From Marinobacter iranensis (GTDB lineage Bacteria > Pseudomonadota > Gammaproteobacteria > Pseudomonadales > Oleiphilaceae): a stretch of DNA of 64,000 bases. The stretch spans positions 434,001 to 498,000 of the forward strand of contig NZ_JANCMW010000002.1 in NCBI RefSeq assembly GCF_029207565.1, written 5' to 3'. Of this stretch, positions 16,900 through 24,994 are shown in pieces (position 1 is the stretch's first letter; every line of letters starts with the position of its first letter). Under the pieces are notes generated by a model. The model saw only the letters and a list, made by a program, of their open reading frames with translations. It did not search any database and had not been told where the DNA came from. Made by a program: the position numbers and the translations under genes.

Positions 16900-17781
16900 A
16901 TGACGGCTTATATACTGAACTTGCTGGTCCTGATCTCGGTTTACGCGATCCTTTCGACCACACTGAATTTTATAATCGGCTACGCCGGTATCTTCTCTCT
17001 GGCGCATGCGGTGTTCTTTGGAATTGGTGGCTATACCGCAGCCCTGGTGGCAATGAATGTGACCCCGGAGTTTTTTGTGGCAGTACCCGTTGCCATGGGT
17101 GCTGCCGCTGTAACGTCCCTGCTGCTGGCGCTACCCGCTCTGCGGGTACGGGGCGAATACTTTGTGGCAGCCTCCCTGGGGCTGCAGGTGCTGGCCGTCA
17201 CCCTGTTCTCTGAATGGAAGAGTTTTACCGGGGGTATTGGTGGAGTCATCGGGATTCCCGCTGTGGAGCTGTTTGGCTATCCGGTTTATAAGCCCTGGCA
17301 GTTCCTGCTGATGTCCCTGATTTGCCTGGCAACTATTATCGTTATTACCCGAACTCTGGTGCACACCAGCTTCGGCCGCAGTCTCAAAGCATTGCGGGAC
17401 AGTGAATCGGCCGCATTAGCGTCTGGCAAGAACATAACGGTGATCAAAACTCTCTCCGTTGTACTGTCTTCGTCGCTGGCAGCGGCTGCCGGTGCACTCT
17501 ATGCCTTTTACATGAGCTTTATCAATGTCGAGAGCTTCATGCTGGATACCTCGGTGCTGGTGATGGCTATGGTCATTATTGGAGGCACCGCCACCATTCT
17601 AGGTCCGCTGTTGGGCGCGGCGTTGCTGATGCTCATTCCCAGCGCCCTGACTTACTTGTCATTCCTGCCTCAGACCGAAATCGGGTCCATTCAGCAGATG
17701 GTTTACGGCATGGCCATGGTGTTGCTGATGATTTTCCGCCCTGGCGGCATTGTGAGTTCACACCCGGGAGGTAGCAAATGA
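16900..17781 (+). CDS. livM: ABC transporter permease, LivM type
   Basis: A 293-residue permease with the LivM signatures NFIIGYAGIFSLAHAVFFGIGGYTAAL near the N-terminus, LRVRGEYFVAASLGLQV, the coupling loop FGRSLKALRDSESAALASGKN, and a C-terminal VIIGGTATILGPLLGAALL. It forms the second half of the membrane channel. Its stop overlaps the start of the next ATPase gene (ATGA, 17778-17781), indicating translational coupling. Confidence 0.92.
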   Translation: MTAYILNLLVLISVYAILSTTLNFIIGYAGIFSLAHAVFFGIGGYTAALVAMNVTPEFFVAVPVAMGAAAVTSLLLALPALRVRGEYFVAASLGLQVLAVTLFSEWKSFTGGIGGVIGIPAVELFGYPVYKPWQFLLMSLICLATIIVITRTLVHTSFGRSLKALRDSESAALASGKNITVIKTLSVVLSSSLAAAAGALYAFYMSFINVESFMLDTSVLVMAMVIIGGTATILGPLLGAALLMLIPSALTYLSFLPQTEIGSIQQMVYGMAMVLLMIFRPGGIVSSHPGGSK

Positions 17782-18596
17782 GCACGCAGTTAAATATAGC
17801 TCAGGAGACCGCAAAGCCTGTTCCCGGTTCCGGCTTTATAGGGTCTACGGATGACCAGGATGTGTTGCTGGAGATCAGTAACCTGAGTAAGAACTTTGGT
17901 GGTCTGCAAGCAATTAATGATGTTTCCCTGAATCTGCGGGCGGGCATCATCACCACTCTGGTCGGCCCAAACGGAGCCGGTAAAACCACCCTGTTCAATA
18001 TGATTACCGGGCATATCCCCCCCACTGAAGGCAATGTGCACTGGCAGGGCGAATCGGTCATTGGCAAGGCGCCCTGGAAAATTGCCAGGCAAGGGATTGC
18101 CAGGACCTTTCAGGATCTTCGGCTGTTTACCCACATGACGGTGGAAGAAAACATCCTGACCGTGATGGAGCCGGGTTCCTGGCTCTGGCAACCGGGTGGA
18201 AAATCCCGCAAGGCCAGGCGATACGACAAAGTGAGCCAGATTCTCGAGAGAACCGGGCTGACTGACAAGCGCCACACCCGTGCGCTTGACCTGGCCTACG
18301 CGGAGCGCAAGTTCCTGAGCCTTGCCCGGATCATGGCGACGGATTCCCGTTTGTGGCTGCTGGACGAGCCGGCATCCGGGCTTGATCCCAACTCCTATAA
18401 CCTGTTCCTGAGGTTGCTTCGCGAAGAAGTCAAAGAGGGTATTACCGTCTGCATCATCGAGCACAATCTGGACATTGTGGTGAACATTTCGGACCGCATT
18501 GCTTTCCTCGACCAGGGCAAATTGCTGGCGGATGGCGAGCCGGAAACCATCCTGAACGACCCGGCTCTGGCCGCGATTTACTTCGGGGAGAGATAA
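17778..18596 (+). CDS. livG: ABC transporter ATP-binding protein, LivG type
   Basis: A 272-residue ATPase. The Walker A motif is GPNGAGKTT near residues 62-70, the LivG-type insertion GIARTFQDLRLFTHMTVEENI follows, the signature region is degenerate (LAYAERKFLSLARIM in place of a full LSGGQ), and Walker B is LWLLDEPASGLD. The signature loop therefore reads AYAERK; LivG proteins commonly have LSYGQQR or similar, so this divergence is mild but notable. A 30-residue N-terminal extension precedes the first ABC strand. It energises transport with the LivF-type subunit downstream. Confidence 0.9.
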   Translation: MSTQLNIAQETAKPVPGSGFIGSTDDQDVLLEISNLSKNFGGLQAINDVSLNLRAGIITTLVGPNGAGKTTLFNMITGHIPPTEGNVHWQGESVIGKAPWKIARQGIARTFQDLRLFTHMTVEENILTVMEPGSWLWQPGGKSRKARRYDKVSQILERTGLTDKRHTRALDLAYAERKFLSLARIMATDSRLWLLDEPASGLDPNSYNLFLRLLREEVKEGITVCIIEHNLDIVVNISDRIAFLDQGKLLADGEPETILNDPALAAIYFGER

Positions 18597-18598
18597 CC

Positions 18599-19309
18599 AT
18601 GACAGACAAAATACTCGAGGTTGAGAATCTGGTGGTCGGTTATGGTGGTCGCCCCGTTCTGACGGGCATCAATGTTAACCTCAACGCCAACGAAGTGCTG
18701 TGCCTGATCGGTCACAATGGTGCGGGCAAATCCACGCTGCTCAAATCCATTTTTGGTCTGGTGCCCCACGAAGGTGGTCGTATTGTGTTCAATGGTAAGG
18801 CGGCAGTCACGGAGCCCCGGGCCATGACCATGGCCGGTATGTCCCTGGTGCCGGAAGGCCGTGGTGTGTTCCCCGACATGACCGTGGAGGAAACTATGAG
18901 CCTGGGCATGTGGGCAGCCGGGGTTCCGGAAAAAGATCGGACGGACAGAATCGATTGGGTGCTGTCGATTTTGCCGGTTATGAAAAAGTTTTATCGGACC
19001 CGAGCCGGCAATTTGTCGGGTGGCCAGCAGCAGATGGTCTCTATTGGCCGGGCGCTGCTCAGTCGCCCTCGCTGTTTGTTGATGGACGAGCCATCCATCG
19101 GCCTGGCGCCAAAGCTGTTCCAGGATCTCTGCGGTCCGATCCGCGAACTGCAGCAGAAAACCGGGATGTCGATCCTGCTGGTGGAACAGAACGTCAAGGA
19201 AGCCCTGAAAATCTCCGACCGGGTAGTGGTGATGAAATCCGGGCAGATGACGTGGGAAGGCCTGCCGGATGAGCTGAGCGACAACAAGAAACTGATGGAA
19301 CTCTACTGA
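18599..19309 (+). CDS. livF: ABC transporter ATP-binding protein, LivF type
   Basis: A 236-residue ATPase with Walker A GHNGAGKST near residues 38-46, SLVPEGRGVFPDMTVEE, signature LSGGQQQMVSIGRAL and Walker B CLLMDEPSIGLAPKL, all typical of LivF. It starts 2 bp after the LivG-type gene, and its stop overlaps the ATG of the acyl-CoA ligase (TGATG, 19307-19311). This tight coupling argues that transport and CoA activation of the same substrate are co-ordinated. Confidence 0.92.
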   Translation: MTDKILEVENLVVGYGGRPVLTGINVNLNANEVLCLIGHNGAGKSTLLKSIFGLVPHEGGRIVFNGKAAVTEPRAMTMAGMSLVPEGRGVFPDMTVEETMSLGMWAAGVPEKDRTDRIDWVLSILPVMKKFYRTRAGNLSGGQQQMVSIGRALLSRPRCLLMDEPSIGLAPKLFQDLCGPIRELQQKTGMSILLVEQNVKEALKISDRVVVMKSGQMTWEGLPDELSDNKKLMELY

Positions 19310-20907
19310 TGTCGAAGAAGCTGACATTGACCGCGTTGACGACGACGCAACTGGAGCAGGCGCCAGACGCTTGTGCCCTGGTGGTGGGTGATCGTCACAT
19401 TAGCTATGCCGAGTTGGATCGGATGGCGCGCTCAGCGGCTGCCTGGCTGCGTGGGCAGGGGATTAGCCAAGGCGACCGGGTGGCAGTATGGCTCGTCAAC
19501 CGCCCGGAGTGGTTGGCGCTGATGCTGGGTTTGTCCCGCATCGGCGCGGTACTGGTGGCGGTGAATACCCGTTACCGCACGGCGGAACTGCAGCATATCC
19601 TGTCCGCTTCCGGAGCCCGTATGCTGATCATGCAGTCCCGCTTTCGGAAGATCGATTTTCAGACCCTGCTGGAAGATGTTGAGTCGGGCGACGTACCAGA
19701 TCTCGAAGCCATTGCAGTCCTTGAACCAGCTGCAGAGATGCCGCAGTTGGCCGGATGTTCAACGCTGCCGTTCCCGGATCTGGACGACTCCAATGCGCCC
19801 GATATGGCTGACAGCTCCAGCGAGAACGACCTGGCTATGCTGTTCACCACCTCGGGCACCACGAAACTGCCAAAACTGGTGATGCACACCCAGCGTTCCC
19901 TTGCCAGCCACGCTGACTGCGTGGCCCGGGCATTCCGGTTCGATCAGCCCGGCGCTGGCCTGCTCGCTCCCCTGCCATTCTGCGGAACCTTCGGGCTGGT
20001 ACCGGTGATTACTGCGCTGGCGGCAGGCATACCCATCGCGGTAATGGAGACCTTTGAAGCGAAACCTGCCGTTGAACTTATCCGAAAACACCAACTGACC
20101 CACTTGTTTGGCAGTGATGAGGTGTATCGGCGCATTCTTGATGCCATGCCTGAAGACTCCAGGCTGGATAGTCTCCAGGTGTGTGGCTTTGCTGCGTTCC
20201 AGACGGGGGCAGAGGATCTTGTCAGATTGGCAGACGCCCGGGGCATCCCGTTGGCAGGTGTCTACGGCTCCAGTGAGGTACAGGCCCTGTTTTCAATACA
20301 GGCTTGGCAAGAGAGCGCGCAGGAGCGGTGCAGGGGGGGAGGATTTCCTGCCGACCCGAACGCACAGTTAAGGGTTCGCGATACCGAATCCGGTGAGTTA
20401 CTGGCATCGGAACAGAACGGTATTCTGGAAATCCTCGCAACAGGTAATTTCTCGGGGTATTTCAATGATCCGGGTGCCACCTCCGGGGTCATCGACCAGG
20501 ATGGTTTCTTCTCTACCGGAGATATTGGCTACCTGCGAACAGATGGTTCATTTGTCTACCAGACCCGACAGGGAGATGCGATCCGCCTGAGTGGATTTCT
20601 GGTAAACCCGTCAGAAATCGAAGATGTGTTGAGGGGCTGCCCGGGTGTTGTCGAAGCTCAGGTAATTGGGTCGGACGTGGACGGCGTGCAGTCCTGTGTG
20701 GCGTTTGTGATTGCTGAACCGGATAGCAATGTGGATGCTGACGGTGTCCTTGCCTGGCTCAAGAACATCATCGCCCCGTTCAAGGTGCCAGCACGAATCT
20801 GGTTCCTGGACGCCTTCCCAGTCACTGAAAGTGCCAACGGCGTCAAGATTCAACGGGCGAAGCTGAGAGAAATGGCTGCCCGGCGTGACCGGAGTGTGAA
20901 CACTTAA
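19309..20907 (+). CDS. AMP-forming acyl-CoA ligase coupled to the Liv-type transporter
   Basis: A 532-residue ANL-superfamily ligase. The nucleotide loop reads TTSGTTKLPKLVMHT, where the usual Gly-Lys-Pro-Lys-Gly is replaced by KLPKL, so it is a divergent member. Later blocks are AGVYGSSEVQALFS, FFSTGDIGYLRTDGSF, the hinge QGDAIRLSGFLVNPSEIE, and a C-terminal catalytic lysine in ESANGVKIQRAKL. Translation is coupled to the LivF-type ATPase by a 1-bp overlap. It probably converts the imported carboxylate into its CoA thioester. Enzymes with this layout include ligases for aromatic and cyclic acids, but the substrate is not determinable. It converges with a LysR gene 19 bp away. Confidence 0.87.
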   Translation: MSKKLTLTALTTTQLEQAPDACALVVGDRHISYAELDRMARSAAAWLRGQGISQGDRVAVWLVNRPEWLALMLGLSRIGAVLVAVNTRYRTAELQHILSASGARMLIMQSRFRKIDFQTLLEDVESGDVPDLEAIAVLEPAAEMPQLAGCSTLPFPDLDDSNAPDMADSSSENDLAMLFTTSGTTKLPKLVMHTQRSLASHADCVARAFRFDQPGAGLLAPLPFCGTFGLVPVITALAAGIPIAVMETFEAKPAVELIRKHQLTHLFGSDEVYRRILDAMPEDSRLDSLQVCGFAAFQTGAEDLVRLADARGIPLAGVYGSSEVQALFSIQAWQESAQERCRGGGFPADPNAQLRVRDTESGELLASEQNGILEILATGNFSGYFNDPGATSGVIDQDGFFSTGDIGYLRTDGSFVYQTRQGDAIRLSGFLVNPSEIEDVLRGCPGVVEAQVIGSDVDGVQSCVAFVIAEPDSNVDADGVLAWLKNIIAPFKVPARIWFLDAFPVTESANGVKIQRAKLREMAARRDRSVNT

Positions 20908-20926
20908 TCTGATGTTGAACGTCAGT

Positions 20927-21823
20927 CTACAGATATCGCGACTGCAGGATTTCACAGAATTCGCGGGCGAAAGTTGGAAGGGCTTCGAAATTTTCCGCGC
21001 AGAGCTGGAAATTACGCTCTGCCCAATTATCGGTTAATTTGATCTGTTTGATATTGCGGGTGCCTTTGTGGCGGGCAAATCCCAGCTCAGGAATAATCGC
21101 GACACCCACGTTGGCGGCCACCATGCGATAGATGGCGTCGTAGCTCGCTACCTGAACACGAATGTTTAGCGTTGCATGCAGTTTTTCTGCTTCTTTCATC
21201 AGAAATTGGTGAATGGCTGAGCCTTCCAGTAGCGAGATCAGAGGATAGGGCAGGCATTCTTCAAAACAAATATTGTCGAACTTGGCAATGGGATGATCCA
21301 TTGGGCAGATCACCACCAGACGGCTCCTGGCGAAAGGCAGGGTTTGCAAGCCGGCGGTTATAACGTTACCTGAAACAATGCCAAGATCTGCACCGCCTTC
21401 CCTGACCGTACGAACGATCTCTTCGCTGAGCTTTTCTTTCATTTCAACATGCACGTTGGGATGCGACTGCAGGTACTCGCCCAGGATATTGGGTAGCAAC
21501 TCGGTGATGGCCGTGGTGTTGGCGAGAAGCCTGAGCTGCCCGGTGATGCCGTGGGCAAATTCCTGGAGATCTCCACTGAGTACTTCCAGTTGTGAGGTGA
21601 TTTTGCGCGCATGATGCAGGTAGACCTTACCCTCGTTGGTAAGCTTCACTCCCTGGGGATTTCGTTGTAGCAGCTTCAGTCCGAGATGATCTTCCAGGTT
21701 ACGGATGCGGTTGCTGGCTGCGGGGACAGACATGTGGCATTGCTCGGCGCCCCTGGAGAGGCTCTCGGACTCGGCGATCTTGATGAACAGCCGAAAATCC
21801 GTCAGGTCATACTTTATAGCCAT
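20927..21823 (-). CDS. LysR-family transcriptional regulator
   Basis: A 298-residue regulator. The N-terminal winged helix-turn-helix is seen in LSRGAEQCHMSVPAASNRI and LEDHLGLKLLQRNPQGV, and the rest is the LysR effector-binding domain (QLRLLANTTAITELLPNIL and on). It is paralogous to the LysR protein at 26734-27642; both share NTTA and an xGADLGIVxG segment. It is divergent from the metallo-hydrolase operon at 22201, with 377 bp between them. By the usual rule for LysR proteins, it is likely to control that operon in response to a pathway acid or lactone. Confidence 0.92.
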   Translation of the reverse strand: MAIKYDLTDFRLFIKIAESESLSRGAEQCHMSVPAASNRIRNLEDHLGLKLLQRNPQGVKLTNEGKVYLHHARKITSQLEVLSGDLQEFAHGITGQLRLLANTTAITELLPNILGEYLQSHPNVHVEMKEKLSEEIVRTVREGGADLGIVSGNVITAGLQTLPFARSRLVVICPMDHPIAKFDNICFEECLPYPLISLLEGSAIHQFLMKEAEKLHATLNIRVQVASYDAIYRMVAANVGVAIIPELGFARHKGTRNIKQIKLTDNWAERNFQLCAENFEALPTFAREFCEILQSRYL

Positions 21824-22025
21824 TTTTACCCCGGTTATCGGAAATCACAATTGTTAAGCTAAAGGATTTCGATGGGTTTGGCCATAAAATGTCCTCGTGG
21901 CCCTGGGTTGAAAGTGCCGATGCTCAGGTTTGGACCTCGTAGAGGGATACCGAAAGTAAAATATCAGAGTTTCTGGTGTGGTCTATTTATAATATGTTTA
22001 GTGAGTTTTAATGTTTGGTTAATAG

Positions 22026-22046
22026 CATTATGTTGAAGACATAATG
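22026..22046. promoter_or_regulatory. Candidate LysR operator: CATTATGT-N5-ACATAATG dyad
   Basis: A perfect eight-base inverted repeat with a five-base centre (TGAAG) lies between the divergent LysR gene and the metallo-hydrolase gene, 46 bp upstream of the best -35 element. The half-site spacing and position suit a LysR recognition site. The surrounding 21824-22200 region is AT-rich and contains no credible gene. Confidence 0.5.
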
Positions 22047-22091
22047 TCGGCGTTTTAAGGGATTGTTAAGGGTGGGTTTGGTTTTTTTGCA

Positions 22092-22121
22092 TTGACATAA
22101 TTGTTGCCGCTGAAAGATATT
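22092..22121 (+). promoter_or_regulatory. Candidate sigma-70 promoter for the 22201 operon
   Basis: TTGACA at 22092-22097 is a consensus -35. Eighteen bases later GATATT at 22116-22121 matches four of six -10 positions. A start about 70 bp upstream of ATG 22201 would result. The dyad at 22026-22046 is placed where a LysR activator could touch polymerase. Confidence 0.5.
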
Positions 22122-22200
22122 GAGCGTTAATTGAATGTTCGTGGTTATTTCAATTAAGCGACTGAAATAACTATTACAAGTAATATGAAAGGTGACAGTT

Positions 22201-23091
22201 ATGATTCAGACTCGAAAGATCGGTGACGCCAAAGTTACCAACGTTATCGAGTATTCAGGTCCCACCCACGATCCAGCCTTTCTGTTTCCAGAAGCAGAGC
22301 GTGCCGATATCGACCGGCTGGAGAGTGAAATGGCGCCCAACCATTGGGTGCCCCATATGGGTAAACTGATAGTCACCATTCAATTCTGGATCGTTCAGAC
22401 CGGCACAAGCATTATTGTAATCGATACCGGCGTAGGTAACTTCAAGCCCCGGGAAAGTATCCCCCGCATGCATATGCTTAATGGCCTCGTTCGTGAGTGG
22501 CTGGTTGCGGCAGGTGCAGCGCCTGAAGAGGTCACTCATGTGGTGATTACCCACCTGCATGCAGATCATGTGGGCTGGAACACTACTTGGCAGGACGGTC
22601 GCTGGGTACCCACATTCCCAAACGCGACCTATTATTTTCCCCTGGATGATTTCAACTTTTGCAAGGAAGGAAAGAACAAAGAGCCAGGCGTTATTGACGT
22701 GTTTGGCGACTCCTTTTTCGATAGCGTAATGCCAGTTGTGGATGCGGGGCTGGCAAAAATGATGCGTCCAGGCGAGGAAATCGCCGACTGTCTGACAGTG
22801 CACCCTGCCGAAGGTCATAGCCCGGGCCAGGTAACCTTCCGCCTGGAATCCAAGGGTGAGGTGGGAATATTTTGTGGTGATATTTTTCATAGCCCACTGC
22901 AGATCATGCGGCCCGAATTCAACTCTGGTTATTGCATCTGGCCGGAAAAGGCACGGGAAGTCCGTCTGAAAATGCTGAATGAAGCGGCTGACCAGTCTGC
23001 ACTGCTGCTGCCGGTTCACTTTGGCGCGCCGTATTGCGGATACGCACGTCGCCAGGGTGACGGCTTCCTGTTTGAGCCGGCGACCTGGTAG
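22201..23091 (+). CDS. Metallo-beta-lactamase-fold hydrolase (possible lactonase)
   Basis: A 296-residue hydrolase with the zinc-binding motif VVITHLHADHVGWN (HxHxDH), an IDTGVGNF strand, EGHSPGQV and FCGDIFHSPLQ with the bridging aspartate, and a late histidine in LLPVHFGAPYCGY. This is the full metal set of quorum-quenching-type lactonases such as AttM. ATG 22201 follows AAAGGTG; a GTG at 22192 is less likely. It heads an operon with 3-oxoadipate-type CoA-transferase and a muconolactone-isomerase-like gene. In classical beta-ketoadipate operons an alpha/beta-hydrolase opens the enol-lactone; no such gene is present here, so this enzyme may do that job. That role is inferred. Confidence 0.85.
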   Translation: MIQTRKIGDAKVTNVIEYSGPTHDPAFLFPEAERADIDRLESEMAPNHWVPHMGKLIVTIQFWIVQTGTSIIVIDTGVGNFKPRESIPRMHMLNGLVREWLVAAGAAPEEVTHVVITHLHADHVGWNTTWQDGRWVPTFPNATYYFPLDDFNFCKEGKNKEPGVIDVFGDSFFDSVMPVVDAGLAKMMRPGEEIADCLTVHPAEGHSPGQVTFRLESKGEVGIFCGDIFHSPLQIMRPEFNSGYCIWPEKAREVRLKMLNEAADQSALLLPVHFGAPYCGYARRQGDGFLFEPATW

Positions 23092-23291
23092 TCGCTCGCT
23101 GGATTACCCAACCTGAATAACAGGATAGGGCCACCACTTTGAGTGCGTATGCCAATATTCGCGGCCCGGTAAAATACCTGAACTGCCCCTGAGTTGATTG
23201 TGCACCATTTTGACATCGTTAATTAAGTGTTAATTGAGTAAATAAATCTTCTGAATTGAATATTTGTTATTTGAAATGAAAAGGACAACCA

Positions 23292-23954
23292 ATGATCAAT
23301 AAACAGATTAGTGATCCGGGGGAAGCGATTTCCCGGATCAAGGATGGCAATACCATAGCCATCGGGGGCTTTGGCGGGGCCGGTTCTCCGAATGTACTGA
23401 TCGATACGCTGATTACCCGCAGTGACGCAAAAAACCTCACGATAGTCAGCAACAATGCGGGTCAGAACGAAGAGGGCATTGCTGCGCTGTTGAAGGCAGG
23501 CAAGGTAAGCAAAATTGTCTGCTCGTTTCCCCGCATGAAGAATGCCTGGGTTTTCGAGGAACTCTATCGTCGTGGCAAGCTGGAACTGGAACTGGTTCCT
23601 CAGGGTAATCTGGCAGAACGGTTGCGCGCCAGAGGTGCGGGTATTGGTGCATTTTTCACTCCGACTGGTTATGGGACAGTCCTGGCCGAAGGAAAGGAAA
23701 CCCGCGAGATCGAGGGTGTTCACTATGTGCTGGAACATCCGATAAAGGTCGATGTGGCCCTGATCAAGGCCAAGGCCGCAGACCGATTCGGTAACCTCAC
23801 CTACAACAAGACCGCTCGCAACTTCGGACCGGTCATGGCCATGGCTGCGGATATCACCATTGTTGAAGTCAGTGATGTGGTGGCGGCAGGTGAACTGGAC
23901 CCGGAAGCTGTCGTGACCCCGGGTATCTATGTGGATCATTTCTTCAAAGTCTGA
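23292..23954 (+). CDS. 3-oxoadipate/3-oxoacid CoA-transferase, subunit A
   Basis: A 220-residue alpha subunit of a family I CoA-transferase. The N-terminal IAIGGFGGAGSPNVLIDTL is the typical glycine-rich turn; SNNAGQNEEGIAALLKAG and FFTPTGYGTVLAEGKETREI follow, and the chain ends with a short C-terminal strand region. The usual length of PcaI or ScoA is 215-235, so it is complete. It starts at ATG 23292 after AAAAGGACA. Subunit B follows 35 bp downstream. The pair would transfer CoA from succinyl-CoA to a 3-oxo acid. The beta-subunit sequence favours 3-oxoadipate-type over acetoacetate-type. Confidence 0.88.
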   Translation: MINKQISDPGEAISRIKDGNTIAIGGFGGAGSPNVLIDTLITRSDAKNLTIVSNNAGQNEEGIAALLKAGKVSKIVCSFPRMKNAWVFEELYRRGKLELELVPQGNLAERLRARGAGIGAFFTPTGYGTVLAEGKETREIEGVHYVLEHPIKVDVALIKAKAADRFGNLTYNKTARNFGPVMAMAADITIVEVSDVVAAGELDPEAVVTPGIYVDHFFKV

Positions 23955-23989
23955 GCTCGCTTTCATGTTAGCGGTATAAGGTGTGAATA

Positions 23990-24658
23990 ATGAATACAGA
24001 AGAGAAAATGGCGCTGGCCGGGCGAGTGGCTGCGGACGTACCGGAAGGTGCTTATCTGAACCTGGGTATCGGTTTGCCCACGTTGGTGGCCAACCACCTG
24101 GGTGGCGAGGAGAAGGAGGTCATACTGCACACAGAAAATGGCGTGCTGGGCCGCTGGACAGACGCGCCGGAAGGTGAGCAGGATCCGGATTTGATTAATG
24201 CAGGCAAGGTGCCCATCAAATTATTGCCCGGGGCGGCCTTTTTCCACCACGCAGACTCCTTCTCGATGATGCGTGGTGGTCATCTCGACATTTGTGTACT
24301 TGGAGCATTTCAGGTTTCTGCCAGTGGCGATCTGGCCAACTGGCATACCGGTGACCCCCAGGCAGTGCCGGCGGTTGGTGGCGCCATGGATCTGGCCATC
24401 GGAGCCCGACAGACTTTCGTGATGATGGATCACGTGGATCGGGAGGGTAATCCCAAGATCGTATCTGAGCTGACCTATCCACCGACGGGGCTGGGCTGTG
24501 TGACCCGCATCTACACCAACATTGGAACGTTTGAAACCAGTCCGGACGGAAGCAAAGTGAAGGCTCTGTACATCGCTCCGGGGCTGACCCAGGAGCAAGT
24601 TCAGCGGCAGACCGGAGTCGAGATCGATTTCTCCCTCAACAAAACCCATGGAGAGTAA
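23990..24658 (+). CDS. 3-oxoadipate-type CoA-transferase, subunit B
   Basis: A 222-residue beta subunit. The catalytic glutamate lies in HTENGVLGRW (ENG motif near residue 48). The segment FFHHADSFSMMRGGHLDI resembles PcaJ/CatJ proteins more than ScoB, which usually has a different residue pattern before MIRGGH. Then come GAFQVSASGDLANWHTGDP and PAVGGAMDLAIGARQTFVMM. Together with subunit A it should form 3-oxoadipyl-CoA or a related 3-oxoacyl-CoA from succinyl-CoA. It starts at ATG 23990, and a muconolactone-isomerase-like gene begins 2 bp after its stop, which strengthens the link to an aromatic-acid or lactone pathway. Confidence 0.88.
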   Translation: MNTEEKMALAGRVAADVPEGAYLNLGIGLPTLVANHLGGEEKEVILHTENGVLGRWTDAPEGEQDPDLINAGKVPIKLLPGAAFFHHADSFSMMRGGHLDICVLGAFQVSASGDLANWHTGDPQAVPAVGGAMDLAIGARQTFVMMDHVDREGNPKIVSELTYPPTGLGCVTRIYTNIGTFETSPDGSKVKALYIAPGLTQEQVQRQTGVEIDFSLNKTHGE

Positions 24659-24660
24659 CC

Positions 24661-24942
24661 ATGCTATTTCTTGTCCAGATGAAAGTGAACCCACCCACCC
24701 ACCTGGCTCCGGACGAGTTTGCGCGGATTAAGGAAGAAGAAAAGCAGCGCGCTTTGGAGATCCAACGCCAGGGGAAGTGGCCCCACCTGTGGCGGGTAAC
24801 CGGCAAATATTCCAACGTAAGCGTATTTGATGTGGACTCGAACCAGGAGCTTCACGACCTGTTGACGTCTCTGCCACTCTTTCCCTTTATGGAGGTGAGC
24901 GTCACTCCGATGAATACGCACCCAAGCGCGCTGAGTGAGTAA
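24661..24942 (+). CDS. Muconolactone delta-isomerase-like protein (CatC family)
   Basis: A 93-residue protein that matches the CatC family in length and pattern. It opens with MLFLVQMKVNPP, then has EFARIKEEEKQRALEIQRQGKWPHLWRV split by a conserved G-K-W, and ends with LPLFPFMEVSVTPMNTHPS. CatC converts muconolactone to 3-oxoadipate enol-lactone in the catechol branch, working as a decamer. It is translationally close to subunit B (2 bp). No catechol dioxygenase or muconate cycloisomerase gene is in the window, so the true substrate may be a related lactone made elsewhere. Start ATG 24661, with GGAG upstream. Confidence 0.85.
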   Translation: MLFLVQMKVNPPTHLAPDEFARIKEEEKQRALEIQRQGKWPHLWRVTGKYSNVSVFDVDSNQELHDLLTSLPLFPFMEVSVTPMNTHPSALSE

Positions 24943-24994
24943 TTCTAAGGTTTAGACCCTTTACCTGAGCAACAAGACCCCCTGAGGTGACATC

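Larger units (their letters stand above)
21824..22200. other. Intergenic region between LysR and the metallo-hydrolase operon
   Basis: A divergent, AT-rich region of 377 bp. It holds the CATTATGT dyad at 22026-22046 and the promoter candidate at 22092-22121. No gene is supported. Confidence 0.65.
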
